From contig CANKUU010000007.1 in assembly GCA_947486785.1 (NCBI GenBank), forward strand, positions 1 through 64,000: 64,000 nucleotides of DNA, read 5' to 3'. Below are positions 1 through 9,070 of the stretch, in pieces. The notes below the pieces were generated by a model, which made no database searches, was not told the DNA's origin, and saw only the letters and a list, made by a program, of their open reading frames with translations. The position numbers and the translations under genes were made by a program. This DNA comes from an uncultured Flavobacteriaceae bacterium (GTDB lineage Bacteria > Bacteroidota > Bacteroidia > Flavobacteriales > Flavobacteriaceae). Every line of letters starts with the position of its first letter. The stretch's first letter is position 1.

Positions 1-94
1 AACCAATATTCAAAACTGTCCCATTATTATGTCATACTAAGGCCTTGCACAGCAAAAAAACTGTTGCTGGTTTAGTATAAAATATTTAAAATTT

Positions 95-203
95 AGGTGG
101 CCATGGCGACGGGGCCCACCCCTTACCATTCCGAACAGGGAAGTTAAGCCCGTCTGCGCCGATGGTACTGCTATACCAAGTGGGAGAGTAGGAAGCCGCC
201 TTC
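95..203 (+). rRNA. 5S ribosomal RNA
   Basis: The stretch carries the conserved 5S core, including the CCATTCCGAACAGGGAAGTT block and the 3' part ending GGAGAGTAGGAAGCCGCC. Its length of about 109 nt is normal for the family. It is directly followed by a strong hairpin plus T-run, so this is the last gene of an rRNA operon whose 23S and 16S genes lie before the window. The first 94 bases are the 23S-5S spacer. Ends are set by eye and could be off by a few bases. Confidence 0.95.
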
Positions 204-209
204 CTCGAA

Positions 210-241
210 AATCCCCTTCATTAAATTGAAGGGGATTTTTT
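210..241 (+). terminator. Rho-independent terminator of the rRNA operon
   Basis: AATCCCCTTCA and its reverse complement TGAAGGGGATT form a GC-containing hairpin followed by a run of T. It lies just downstream of the 5S rRNA. Confidence 0.85.
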
Positions 242-312
242 TATTTATAAAACTATCACCATAACTGATTAACCAAGAACTAAGTAATCGATTATAACAC
301 ATGTATATTTTA

Positions 313-873
313 AACCTAAGTTCGATTAAAGCAAAGTAATTTGATTTGTTTGAACGGTTTGAAATTTAATGTTTAGTTTTTTCGGCAAGAAGCTATATCC
401 AATAAGGCTTATGTAATAGTAAAGTTTAAAATCGCTGCTTTCTCGTTTATGATAATATGCAACTAAAAGCGGTGAAACCAACCCATGGTGGACTTACCTG
501 TAGTTGCTATGCCATTGAATACTTTGTGGTTGTGTATGCGCTTGTTCTTGCAAACCCATATCGGGATAGCGTCGATAAGTTATATTCCAGAGTAATCTGC
601 CAAACAACAAGTCTTTAAAAATAAGGTCATAGCCATCTAGTTGTGCTGTATCAGTTCTGTAAATCTATTATAGGAAACTGTAGTAGGGAAATCATCTTTC
701 ATATGGTTTTTTACATAGAAAACATAGAAGTGCTTAAAAGTTCTGAAACCAGTTAATTGAAAAATGATGGCTAAGGTGATTAACGAAGGTCGTATTGGAT
801 TGTAACACTTTAATTTACTGAAAGTCTTTTTTAAGTGCCAAAAAAGTAATTATTATTAACGTAACTTAGGTTC
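313..873 (-). mobile_element. Decayed IS982-family insertion sequence
   Basis: A degenerate IS982-type transposase reading frame on the minus strand is bracketed by the perfect 10-bp inverted repeat AACCTAAGTT (313-322) and AACTTAGGTT (864-873). The match continues imperfectly inward (CGATTAA versus ACGTTAA). Ends beginning ACC are what I recall for IS982-family termini. The element is about 560 bp, roughly half of a full IS982, because the C-terminal part of the transposase is missing. No target duplication is visible. Confidence 0.75.
409..801 (-). pseudogene. IS982 family transposase remnant, multiple in-frame stops
   Basis: One minus-strand frame read from about 801 to 409 contains, in order, FQLTGFRTFKHFY, DDFPTTVSYNRF, CKNKRIHNHKVF, ATTGKSTMGWF and LHIIINEK, the typical string of IS982 transposase motifs (DDE_Tnp_1 type). 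The acidic catalytic block survives as LIDAIP. The frame is uninterrupted by indels but carries stops at 637-639, at the TAA before LIDAIP, at the TAG after WFHRF and at 409-411. Most look like single changes from Gln or Lys codons. No C-terminal third remains, so it cannot make an active enzyme. Confidence 0.8.
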
Positions 874-931
874 GAAGGCATATCGGTCCTAGAGTGGGTC
901 TCGCTCTGGGCGGCCGACTTGGTACATTTAA

Positions 932-1264
932 GACGAGATATTGGGGATCAAGTGGAGTGAGGATATTCTAAACATACCTATGCCCCGTTGAATAGGGATA
1001 CTACCTTTCAAAAACGGAAAAAAGGATCACTTCAAAAGAAGGGCGGCTATAGAATGGGTCATCGGGCATCTAAAATCGTACCTGGCGGCTAGGAGCTTTC
1101 TCAAGGGGAAAATGAAGGACAGCATCAACTTTATTAGGGCAGCGGCAGACTTCAACTTCAATGATTTCATGATCAATCTAGAGCAAAGGGTTCTTTGGCT
1201 ATATTCGTACCTCAAGAATATGTTCTATTCAAAAATATTCGTGAATCAAATGGCATTTTGGTAA
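932..1264 (+). pseudogene. IS5-type transposase remnant, C-terminal fragment
   Basis: The plus-strand frame from about 992 to the TAA at 1262-1264 contains KRRAAIEWVIGHLKS, then FLKGKMKDSINFIRAAADF. This matches the conserved C-terminal end of IS5-group transposases (RRAAIEPVIGHLK, then a LKG...DAIN block), including the last catalytic Glu region. The same frame upstream shows weak similarity (EDILNIPMP) but is broken by stops at 989-991 and 929-931, and nothing N-terminal is recognisable. It lies directly beside the IS982 fossil, so two elements decayed in the same non-essential stretch after the rRNA operon. Confidence 0.75.
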
Positions 1265-1325
1265 AACAAATTGCCTATAATTTCCCTTTTTAAGGGTCTG
1301 CTAATTAATTTAGTTGTTACGCTTA

Positions 1326-2786
1326 TTATTGAAGATCACCTTCTCCTTTTAATGGCAGGTATGATTTTCCCATAAGATATTGGTCTACATGATAGGCCAC
1401 TTGTCTGCCTTCGGATATTGCCCAGACGATAAGAGATTGCCCTCGGCGTTGATCTCCTGCAGCAAATATTCCAGAAACATTTGTCATGTAGTCGCTATCA
1501 CTTGCTTTAATATTTGATCTTTGGTCTGCTTCAAGACCTAGTTGTTCTGCTATGGTCATTTCAGAACCAGAAAATCCCAAAGCAAGAAGTGCTAATTGAC
1601 AGGGCCAGACTTTTTCTGTTCCTTCTACTTCTTTTAAAATTGGACGTTGCCCGTTTTGGGAAATCCACTCCACTTCTGTGGTTATTAAATTTATCAAATT
1701 CCCATCTTTATCCCCTTTAAATTCTTTAGTAGAAATACTAAAAACCCGATCAACTCCTTCTTTATGAGAAGAGCTTGTTCTTAGTCGCATCGGCCAAAAT
1801 GGCCAAGGCTGATTTTTTGGTCTGTCAGTTGTGCCCATAGGCATTATCTCAAAATTAGTAACAGACTTAGCTTTTTGTCTTATCGAGGTTCCGATGCAAT
1901 CTGAGCCGGTATCACCCCCGCCAATAACGATCACGTGTTTACCTGTTGCTTTAATTTCATTATCAAAGTTATTCATACCAGCAACTCGTCTATTATTTTG
2001 AGGTAAAAAATCCATTGCTTGCGCTACTCCCTTTAGTTCAGAGCCTTTTATTGGAAGATTTCTTGTTACAGTCGCTCCACCGCAAAGGATAATTGCATCA
2101 AAATCTTTTTTTAATTGATCGGCTTTAATATCTTTTCCTACATGAACGTTACACTTGAATACAATACCTTCTTTTTTTAAGATTTTTAACCTTCGATCAA
2201 TGATACTTTTTTCTAATTTGAAATCAGGTATTCCGTAGCGAAGTAGTCCGCCGGGTTTTTCATCTCTTTCAAATACGGTAACAGTGTGTCCTGCTCTGTT
2301 TAGTTGTTGTGCTGCTGCTAGACCAGAGGGACCAGAACCTATGATAGCAATGGTTTTATTTGTTCTTTTACTAGGTGGTTGGGGTATTATCCATCCTTTT
2401 TTAAATGCTTTTTCTACTATGTTTTTTTCAATATTTTCAATAGATACTGGATCTTCATTAATTCCAAGAACGCAGGCTTCTTCACACGGAGCAGGGCACA
2501 ATCGTCCTGTAAATTCAGGGAAGTTATTTGTAGAATGTAAAATACGTGCTGCTTTTTCCCATTTGCCACGGTAAACAGCGTCATTAAAATCCGGAATTAG
2601 GTTGCCTAAAGGGCATCCACTATGGCAAAAAGGAATCCCACAATCCATGCATCGTGCACCTTGTTGTTTTAATTCTGTTTCTTTGAGAGGTATGGTAAAC
2701 TCTTTATAGTTTTCTAGGCGTTCTGCAACTGGTGCGTATTCTTCTACTTTTCTATCGAATTCCAAAAATCCTGTTATCTTTCCCAT
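1326..2786 (-). CDS. gltD: Glutamate synthase small subunit (NADPH-dependent)
   Basis: 486 residues, full family length. The product is the beta subunit of NADPH-GOGAT: it oxidises NADPH and passes electrons via FAD and iron-sulfur clusters to GltB. The N-terminal domain has the cluster cysteines 46, 49, 54, 58 and 97, 101, 105 (CMDCGIPFCHSGCP, then CPAPCEEAC). A first Rossmann motif GSGPSG is at 150-155 and a second, GGGDTGSD, follows in the middle of the protein. The C-terminus has the FAD-binding GIFAAGDQRRGQSL. It lies 8 bp downstream of gltB on the same strand, a two-gene operon. Identification is secure. Confidence 0.97.
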   Translation of the reverse strand: MGKITGFLEFDRKVEEYAPVAERLENYKEFTIPLKETELKQQGARCMDCGIPFCHSGCPLGNLIPDFNDAVYRGKWEKAARILHSTNNFPEFTGRLCPAPCEEACVLGINEDPVSIENIEKNIVEKAFKKGWIIPQPPSKRTNKTIAIIGSGPSGLAAAQQLNRAGHTVTVFERDEKPGGLLRYGIPDFKLEKSIIDRRLKILKKEGIVFKCNVHVGKDIKADQLKKDFDAIILCGGATVTRNLPIKGSELKGVAQAMDFLPQNNRRVAGMNNFDNEIKATGKHVIVIGGGDTGSDCIGTSIRQKAKSVTNFEIMPMGTTDRPKNQPWPFWPMRLRTSSSHKEGVDRVFSISTKEFKGDKDGNLINLITTEVEWISQNGQRPILKEVEGTEKVWPCQLALLALGFSGSEMTIAEQLGLEADQRSNIKASDSDYMTNVSGIFAAGDQRRGQSLIVWAISEGRQVAYHVDQYLMGKSYLPLKGEGDLQ

Positions 2787-2794
2787 TGATCGAT

Positions 2795-5700
2795 TTATAT
2801 GGTTTGTAATTTTTCTTCTTCCATTCGAATTAAGGCTTGTCTATATTCTTCAGGAAATACTTTAATAAAGTCTGATAAGCAATTTTCCCAATTTTCTAAC
2901 AGCCTTTTTGCTAACGGACTGAGTGTTGCGTTGTAATGATTTTCAATTAATTCTTTAAGTTGTTTAATGTCATTTTCTTCTTCTATAGCTAATAGATTAA
3001 GACCTTCTTTGCTACAGTTTTTTTCAAATGTTTTATTTTTATCATAAACATATGCAATTCCTCCGCTCATTCCTGCTCCAAAGTTTCTTCCAACTTCACC
3101 AAGTATTACAGCGACACCTCCGGTCATATACTCGCAGCCATGATCGCCTATACCTTCTACAACGCATTTGGCTCCAGAATTTCTAACACAAAAACGTTCA
3201 CCTGCTTTACCATTTATATATGCTCTACCAGCCGTTGCACCATATAGCGTTACATTTCCAGTAATTACATTATCTTCTGGCACTATTGTAGAACCTTCAG
3301 GTATTTTAATGACAAGTTTCGCCCCAGATAGCCCTTTTCCCAGATAATCATTAGTGTTTCCATTTACTGTCATGGTTAATCCCTTAGTAGCAAACGCTCC
3401 AAAGCTTTGACCTGCAGATCCTGTGAAATTGAGTTTCAATGTGTTTATTGGCAAGCCCTGAGCCCCATAAATTTTTGAAATTTCATTGCTAATGATTGCA
3501 CCTATAGCCCGATCTGTATTTTTGATTGGAAAATCTAAACTCGCTTTCTCCTTACGGAATAATGATGGGTTTGCTTTTTCTATAATTTCAAACTCTATAG
3601 ACTTATCTACATCATGAACTTGTTTTTGAGTATTATAAAACTTTGTTCCTGCAGGCACATCTACTTGATGTAAGATTGGAGTTAAATCAATACCGTTTGC
3701 TTTATAATGGCTTATTGCTTTTTTGCGATCTAGTTTTTCAACTTGACCTACCATTTCATTTAGGGTTCTAAACCCTAGCTGAGCCATAATTTCTCTAAGC
3801 TCTTCGGCAACGAAATACATATAATTTACGACATGTTCAGGTTTGCCTTTAAATTTTTTTCTTAGTTCAGGGTTTTGAGTAGCAATACCAACTGGGCATG
3901 TATTTAAATGACATACGCGCATCATAATACAACCGGAGGCTACTAGTGGTGCGGTTGCAAAACCAAATTCTTCTGCACCTAAAAGGCATGCAATAGCCAC
4001 ATCTCTTCCGGTTTTTAATTGACCATCACACTCTAAAACAATGCGATTTCTTAAATCGTTCATTACTAATGTTTGCTGCGCTTCGGCAATACCCAGCTCC
4101 CAAGGTAATCCGGCATGTTTTAAAGAAGTTAAAGGTGAAGCTCCTGTTCCACCATCAAATCCTGAAATTAGTACAACATCAGCTTTTGCCTTTGCAACAC
4201 CTGCTGCTACTGTACCGACCCCTATTTCAGATACTAATTTTACATTAATTCTGGCTTCTCGATTCGCTGATTTTAAATCAAAAATTAATTGTGATAAATC
4301 TTCTATAGAATAAATATCATGGTGTGGAGGTGGAGAAATTAGTCCTACATATGGTGTTGAATTTCTTGTTTTTGCAATTTCTGGGTTTACTTTGGGGCCT
4401 GGTAGTTGTCCTCCTTCGCCTGGTTTGGCACCCTGTGCCATTTTTATTTGTATTTCTTTTGCATTAGTTAAATAATCAGAAGTAACTCCAAATCGGCCAG
4501 ATGCTACTTGTTTAATAGCGCTATTTCGCCAATCACCTGAAGCGTTTTTATAAAAGCGTTGTGAATCTTCCCCACCCTCTCCTGAATTACTTTTACCTCC
4601 AATACGGTTCATAGCTATTGCTAAGTTCTCATGAGCTTCTTTACTTATTGACCCATAAGACATAGCTCCCGTTTTAAAGCGTTTTACAATTTCTGTCCAG
4701 GGCTCCACTTCTTCTATAGGTATCGGGTCGTAGTTAGAAAATTCAAATAAACCTCTGATGGTCATTAAATTTTTAGATTGCTCATTCACCATTTTAGCAA
4801 ATTCTTTGTAACTATTTGGCTCGTTATATTTAACTGCTTTCTGAAGTTTTGCCACCGATAATGGATTAAACATATGTTTTTCACCATCACGTCTCCAACG
4901 ATAGTCACCACCCATTTCTATTTCTAAATTGGCTGAAATTTCCTTTTTTGTAAAAGCTCTATGATGTCGTTTTGCAATTTCTTTTTCTATTTCATATAAG
5001 CTAATTCCTTGAATTCTTGTAGGCGTATTTGGAAAATATTTACTTACGACTTTCGAGCTTATTCCAATACATTCGAATAATTGAGAACCACGATATGAAT
5101 TTAAGGTTGAGATACCTATCTTATTCATTACTTTTAAAATACCTTTACCAACCGCTTTGTTGTAGTTTTTTACTGCTTCTTCGAAGGTGTATTCGGTAAT
5201 GTCTAGCTCTTTGATCTGTTCGCCAATAATTTCGTTAACTAAATAGGGGTTAACTGCACTTGCTCCAAAGCCAAAAAGTAAGGCAAAATGATGAACTTCT
5301 CTTGGTTCCGCAGATTCTATTATGATACTTAATTTGGAGCGCTTTCCTAATTTTTGCAGACCGCTATTTATAAAAGAACAAGCTAAAAGCGCAGGAATAG
5401 GAGCAAGTGTTTTACTTATATTTCTATCGGATAGAATGATGATATTGGTGCCCATATCAACTTCTTTTGAGGCTTCATTTAAAATAGCCTCAAGCGCATC
5501 TTCTAATCCATTTAAACCTCGCTCTATTTCATATAATGTAGAGATTGATATTACTTTATAGTTTGGGTTAACATCATAATTCTTTATTTTATCTAAATCT
5601 TCTTTAGAAATTACTGGATTTTGAATTTTTAATTTTTGACAATGCAATTCCGAAAAATCAAAAATATTCTTATCACTACCTAAAGTTAAACTGATATCGG

Positions 5701-7303
5701 TAATGAGCTCTTCACGAATACCGTCTAAGGGTGGATTGGTTACCTGTGCGAACAGTTGCTTAAAGTAGTTGTAAATTAATTGTGGTCTTTGCGAAAGAAC
5801 TGCGATTGGCGTATCTGCACCCATAGAGCCTATTGGTTCTTTAGCCGTTTTACTCATGGGAAGAATAATTGTATTAATATCTTCTAAAGTATAACCGAAA
5901 GCAACTTTTCTTTTCTCTAAAGTTGTTTCCCCTAAAAATAATGGGCAATCGTTATAAGGTATGTCTTTTAAGTGTACTAAATTTTTATCTAGCCATTGCT
6001 TATAAGGGTGCCTTTTTGCAATATCTTCTTTGATTTCCTCATCATTTATGATACGACCTTCCTTCATGTTTACTAAAAACATTTTACCAGGCTCTAGTCT
6101 TCCATGAAATGCAACATTTTCGGGTGCGATATCAACAACGCCAACCTCCGATGACATAATTACATAATCATTTTTGGTAACGGTGTATCTTGATGGTCGA
6201 AGTCCGTTTCTGTCTAAAACAGCCCCTATATAATTTCCGTCGGTAAAAGGAACTGATGCTGGACCATCCCAAGGTTCCATCATGCAAGAATGATATTCGT
6301 AAAAAGCCCTTTTGGCTTCTGACATTTCTGTATTTTTCTCCCAAGCCTCTGGCACCAAAATCATCATTACTTCAGGTAACGAGCGCCCTGTCATAAGCAA
6401 TAATTCTACCACCATATCCATGGTTGCCGAATCTGATTTACCTTTTAGAATAATAGGAATTACGTTCTTTATGTCATCGCTAAACCAATCGCTTTCAAGT
6501 AATTCTTCACGAGATCGCATTCTGGAAATATTACCACGAAGTGTATTTATTTCTCCGTTATGACACATATATCTAAAAGGTTGCGCTAAATCCCAGGTTG
6601 GAAACGTATTTGTTGAAAATCGTTGGTGTACTAATGCTAATCTAGTTACTACCCGGGGGTCTAGCAGATCTTTGTAATAAAGGCTAATATCTTTTGGCAT
6701 TAATAGACCTTTAAATATGATGATTTTTGTAGATAGACTAGGTACGTAAAAAAAAGCTCTCTCCGAAAGTTTAGAGTTTATTATGGTGTGCTCGGTTACT
6801 TTTCTAGCAATAAATAATTTTAAATTAAAATTAAATTCGTCTTGGTTTTCATCTTCTTTTGCTATAAAAAGTTGTTTTACAAAGGGCTCTGTTTCTAAAG
6901 CAATTCTTCCTGGAATTGATCTATTAACCGGGGTATCGCGCCAACCTAACAGTTTTAGACCTTGTTTTTTGATGTTTTGTTGAAATACAGAAATGCAAAA
7001 ATTTCTTTGATTTTCTTTTTGGGGAAGAAAAACATTACTAACTGCGTAATGCCCAGGTTTTGGTAATTTGAAATCGCATTCTGCTGTAAAGAAATCATGA
7101 GGAATGTCAATTAAAATTCCGGCTCCATCACCGGTTTTACCGTCTGCACTAACTGCTCCTCGGTGCTCTAACTTATCTAATATTTCAAGAGCTTTATGAA
7201 TAATGTCATTTGATTTCTTTCCTTTTAGGCTGCATATAAATCCAGCACCGCAATTATCATGTTCAAACTCTGGGGAGTATAGTCCTTGCTTTTCTAGCCT
7301 CAT
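2795..7303 (-). CDS. gltB: Glutamate synthase large subunit
   Basis: 1502 residues, the normal size of the GOGAT alpha subunit, which makes two glutamates from glutamine and 2-oxoglutarate. The N-terminal glutaminase domain begins after a short propeptide. Cys18 in HDNCGAGF is the expected N-terminal nucleophile exposed by cleavage. A central domain and the FMN-binding synthase domain follow. Cys near 1124, 1130 and 1135 (CIMMRVCHLNTCPVG) are the [3Fe-4S] ligands. The C-terminal GXGXG beta-helix domain contains repeats such as MTGGVAVILG. First gene of gltB-gltD; a TATTTTTG promoter box lies about 18 bp before the start. Confidence 0.97.
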   Translation of the reverse strand: MRLEKQGLYSPEFEHDNCGAGFICSLKGKKSNDIIHKALEILDKLEHRGAVSADGKTGDGAGILIDIPHDFFTAECDFKLPKPGHYAVSNVFLPQKENQRNFCISVFQQNIKKQGLKLLGWRDTPVNRSIPGRIALETEPFVKQLFIAKEDENQDEFNFNLKLFIARKVTEHTIINSKLSERAFFYVPSLSTKIIIFKGLLMPKDISLYYKDLLDPRVVTRLALVHQRFSTNTFPTWDLAQPFRYMCHNGEINTLRGNISRMRSREELLESDWFSDDIKNVIPIILKGKSDSATMDMVVELLLMTGRSLPEVMMILVPEAWEKNTEMSEAKRAFYEYHSCMMEPWDGPASVPFTDGNYIGAVLDRNGLRPSRYTVTKNDYVIMSSEVGVVDIAPENVAFHGRLEPGKMFLVNMKEGRIINDEEIKEDIAKRHPYKQWLDKNLVHLKDIPYNDCPLFLGETTLEKRKVAFGYTLEDINTIILPMSKTAKEPIGSMGADTPIAVLSQRPQLIYNYFKQLFAQVTNPPLDGIREELITDISLTLGSDKNIFDFSELHCQKLKIQNPVISKEDLDKIKNYDVNPNYKVISISTLYEIERGLNGLEDALEAILNEASKEVDMGTNIIILSDRNISKTLAPIPALLACSFINSGLQKLGKRSKLSIIIESAEPREVHHFALLFGFGASAVNPYLVNEIIGEQIKELDITEYTFEEAVKNYNKAVGKGILKVMNKIGISTLNSYRGSQLFECIGISSKVVSKYFPNTPTRIQGISLYEIEKEIAKRHHRAFTKKEISANLEIEMGGDYRWRRDGEKHMFNPLSVAKLQKAVKYNEPNSYKEFAKMVNEQSKNLMTIRGLFEFSNYDPIPIEEVEPWTEIVKRFKTGAMSYGSISKEAHENLAIAMNRIGGKSNSGEGGEDSQRFYKNASGDWRNSAIKQVASGRFGVTSDYLTNAKEIQIKMAQGAKPGEGGQLPGPKVNPEIAKTRNSTPYVGLISPPPHHDIYSIEDLSQLIFDLKSANREARINVKLVSEIGVGTVAAGVAKAKADVVLISGFDGGTGASPLTSLKHAGLPWELGIAEAQQTLVMNDLRNRIVLECDGQLKTGRDVAIACLLGAEEFGFATAPLVASGCIMMRVCHLNTCPVGIATQNPELRKKFKGKPEHVVNYMYFVAEELREIMAQLGFRTLNEMVGQVEKLDRKKAISHYKANGIDLTPILHQVDVPAGTKFYNTQKQVHDVDKSIEFEIIEKANPSLFRKEKASLDFPIKNTDRAIGAIISNEISKIYGAQGLPINTLKLNFTGSAGQSFGAFATKGLTMTVNGNTNDYLGKGLSGAKLVIKIPEGSTIVPEDNVITGNVTLYGATAGRAYINGKAGERFCVRNSGAKCVVEGIGDHGCEYMTGGVAVILGEVGRNFGAGMSGGIAYVYDKNKTFEKNCSKEGLNLLAIEEENDIKQLKELIENHYNATLSPLAKRLLENWENCLSDFIKVFPEEYRQALIRMEEEKLQTI

Positions 7304-7320
7304 AAATTATCATATTTATT

Positions 7321-7328
7321 CAAAAATA
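7321..7328 (-). promoter_or_regulatory. Putative Bacteroidota promoter -7 box for gltBD
   Basis: On the minus strand this reads TATTTTTG, matching TAnnTTTG, the -7 element of the primary Bacteroidota sigma factor. It ends 17 bases before the gltB ATG, implying a very short leader. No convincing TTG -33 element was checked beyond eye inspection. Confidence 0.45.
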
Positions 7329-7596
7329 GATTATTTATTGCGGTATTATTATAATTTTAGTCTAAATGAACGAAAATATGCAGTGTTCGGAATAAATGAA
7401 TGTGTAATATGTAATATTCGAAATTTTAAGGATTTTAAATATGATATTGATAAATTTAACTATTTATTGAAAATGACAGATTAGTTGCTAAACGCGTCTA
7501 AATTGTGTTTTTTAAAACTTACGTAAGCTCTTGAAAATAAATAGTTTATGAAAAACAAAGAATTGAAGGCGTTGCTTTCTATTTCTTAAAAGTGTT

Positions 7597-7634
7597 AAAA
7601 AAAAGATCTTTAAATTTATCTTTAAAGATCTTTT
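7597..7634 (-). terminator. Terminator of the acyl-CoA dehydrogenase gene
   Basis: On the minus strand AAAAGATCTTTAAA and its complement flank a short loop and end in a run of eight T. It lies 24 bp after the acyl-CoA dehydrogenase stop. Confidence 0.75.
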
Positions 7635-7657
7635 GTAGTTGATTTTAGGTATGTTAC

Positions 7658-8800
7658 TTAATTTTTTAGGATTGATCTCGAAATAACAATTTTTTGAATT
7701 TCTGAAGTACCCTCATAGATTTGAGTGATTTTGGCATCGCGCATTAGTCGTTCTACATGATAGTCTTTTACAAATCCGTTACCACCGTGTATTTGAACTG
7801 CTTCAACAGTCGCATCCATGGCAACTTGTGAGGCGTATAATTTTGCCATCGCACCTGAAAGATCATAATTTAAGCCTTGGTCTTTCTCCCAAGCCGCTTT
7901 ATAAACCATATGACGAGCAGCCTCAATTTGTGTGTGCATTTCGGCTAATTTAAACGCAATTGCTTGGTGGTTACTTATTTCAGTTCCAAAAGCTTTGCGT
8001 TCTTTTGAGTATTTTAGTGCCAACTCATAAGCACCTGCTGCAATACCAAGGGCTTGCGCAGCAATACCAATTCGACCACCAGCAAGAGTTTTCATAGCGA
8101 ATTTAAAACCGAATCCGTCTTCACTTATCCTATTTTCTTTAGGTACTTTGACATTATTAAACATTAAAGAATGCGTGTCGCTTCCTCGAATGCCAAGTTT
8201 ATTTTCTTTTGGCCCTATTTCAAAACCTTCCATGCCTTTTTCAACAATTATGGCATTAATTCCTTTATGACCTTTTGCTTTGTCGGTTTGGGCAATTACT
8301 ATGTAAACCTCTGCAGAACTTCCATTAGTAATCCAATTTTTGGTTCCGTTTAATAGGTAGTGGTCACCTTTGTCAATAGCAGTTGTTTTTTGAGATGTGG
8401 CATCACTACCAGCCTCTGGCTCCGATAAGCAGAATGCTCCAATAATTTCTCCTGAGGCTAAGCGAGTTAAATATTTTTGTTTTTGCTCTTCGCTACCGTA
8501 AACTTCTAGTCCATAGCATACTAAAGAGTTGTTGACAGATACTACTACCGAGGCGGAAGCATCTACTTTTGAAAGCTCTTCCATCGCTAAAACGTAAGAT
8601 AGCGTATCCATTCCGCTTCCATTATATTTAGTGTTGACCATCATCCCTAAAAAACCTAACTCACCAAGCTTTTTAATTTGTTCTGATGGAAACCTTTGTT
8701 CATCGTCTCTTTCAATGACTCCAGGTAATAATTCGTTTTGAGCAAAATCTCTTGCTGCTTGTTGAATCATTAAATGTTCTTCTGAAAATGAAAAATTCAT
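7658..8800 (-). CDS. Acyl-CoA dehydrogenase (short-chain/butyryl type)
   Basis: 380 residues, standard length for the flavoprotein family that introduces the alpha-beta double bond in acyl-CoA and hands electrons to ETF. The N-terminal helical domain starts MNFSFSEEHLM. The FAD-binding signature FCLSEPEAGSDA is near 143 and WITNG near 177. The C-terminal signature with QIHGGNGFVKDYHVERLMRD is followed by YEGTSEIQ, where Glu363 is at the usual catalytic-base position of short-chain enzymes. Monocistronic, with its own promoter box and terminator. Its electron acceptor is probably the etfA/etfB pair at 45-47 kb. Substrate length is inferred, not shown. Confidence 0.93.
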   Translation of the reverse strand: MNFSFSEEHLMIQQAARDFAQNELLPGVIERDDEQRFPSEQIKKLGELGFLGMMVNTKYNGSGMDTLSYVLAMEELSKVDASASVVVSVNNSLVCYGLEVYGSEEQKQKYLTRLASGEIIGAFCLSEPEAGSDATSQKTTAIDKGDHYLLNGTKNWITNGSSAEVYIVIAQTDKAKGHKGINAIIVEKGMEGFEIGPKENKLGIRGSDTHSLMFNNVKVPKENRISEDGFGFKFAMKTLAGGRIGIAAQALGIAAGAYELALKYSKERKAFGTEISNHQAIAFKLAEMHTQIEAARHMVYKAAWEKDQGLNYDLSGAMAKLYASQVAMDATVEAVQIHGGNGFVKDYHVERLMRDAKITQIYEGTSEIQKIVISRSILKN

Positions 8801-8829
8801 AAAAACTGCTTTTTATAATTTGATTTTCA

Positions 8830-8837
8830 CAAAGATA
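8830..8837 (-). promoter_or_regulatory. Putative promoter box for the acyl-CoA dehydrogenase
   Basis: Reads TATCTTTG on the minus strand, a good match to TAnnTTTG, 30 bp before the ATG. Confidence 0.5.
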
Positions 8838-8935
8838 CGTTTATCTCTGCGTAAGTTTAAAATAATATAAATAGATTTAACAGAAATGTACAGGCAATTA
8901 AATTAGAAAAACCATTCAATATCAACCCAAATTTT

Positions 8936-8943
8936 TATATTTG
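8936..8943 (+). promoter_or_regulatory. Putative promoter box for the Glu/Leu/Phe/Val dehydrogenase
   Basis: TATATTTG matches TAnnTTTG. Transcription would start near 8950, leaving a leader of about 120 nt before the ATG at 9071, unusually long for this genome. The leader holds a hairpin and a small ORF, described separately. Confidence 0.5.
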
Positions 8944-8976
8944 TTCATTACCGTTAAAAAAAATTGATAAACAATA

Positions 8977-9045
8977 ATGTTATGGATCAGCAGTAACCCC
9001 GTAAGGGGAAAACGAAATTTTAAACAAGAAAAAAGTAAAAATTAG
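8977..9045 (+). CDS. Possible 22-residue leader peptide ahead of the dehydrogenase gene
   Basis: ATG at 8977 opens a 22-codon frame that ends with TAG at 9043-9045, 25 bp before the dehydrogenase start. The peptide is basic and contains SNPVRGKRNFKQEK. Its middle is encoded by a perfect small hairpin, CCCC-GTAA-GGGG (8997-9008), closed by a GNRA-type tetraloop. This could be a translated leader that couples translation to the downstream gene, or only a structured untranslated leader. I cannot tell which. It is listed because the long leader and stable hairpin stand out in an otherwise structure-poor AT-rich intergene. Confidence 0.3.
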   Translation: MLWISSNPVRGKRNFKQEKSKN

Positions 9046-9070
9046 ATCACATAACTAAGAAATCAATTTA

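Larger units (their letters stand above)
7304..7657. other. Intergenic region between gltB and acyl-CoA dehydrogenase
   Basis: 354 bp without a convincing gene. It holds the gltB promoter box near 7321 and the acyl-CoA dehydrogenase terminator near 7600. The rest is very AT-rich and I see no conserved structure or coding remnant. A plus-strand ORF over 7203-7484 is mostly antisense to gltB and has no protein-like features. Confidence 0.6.
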
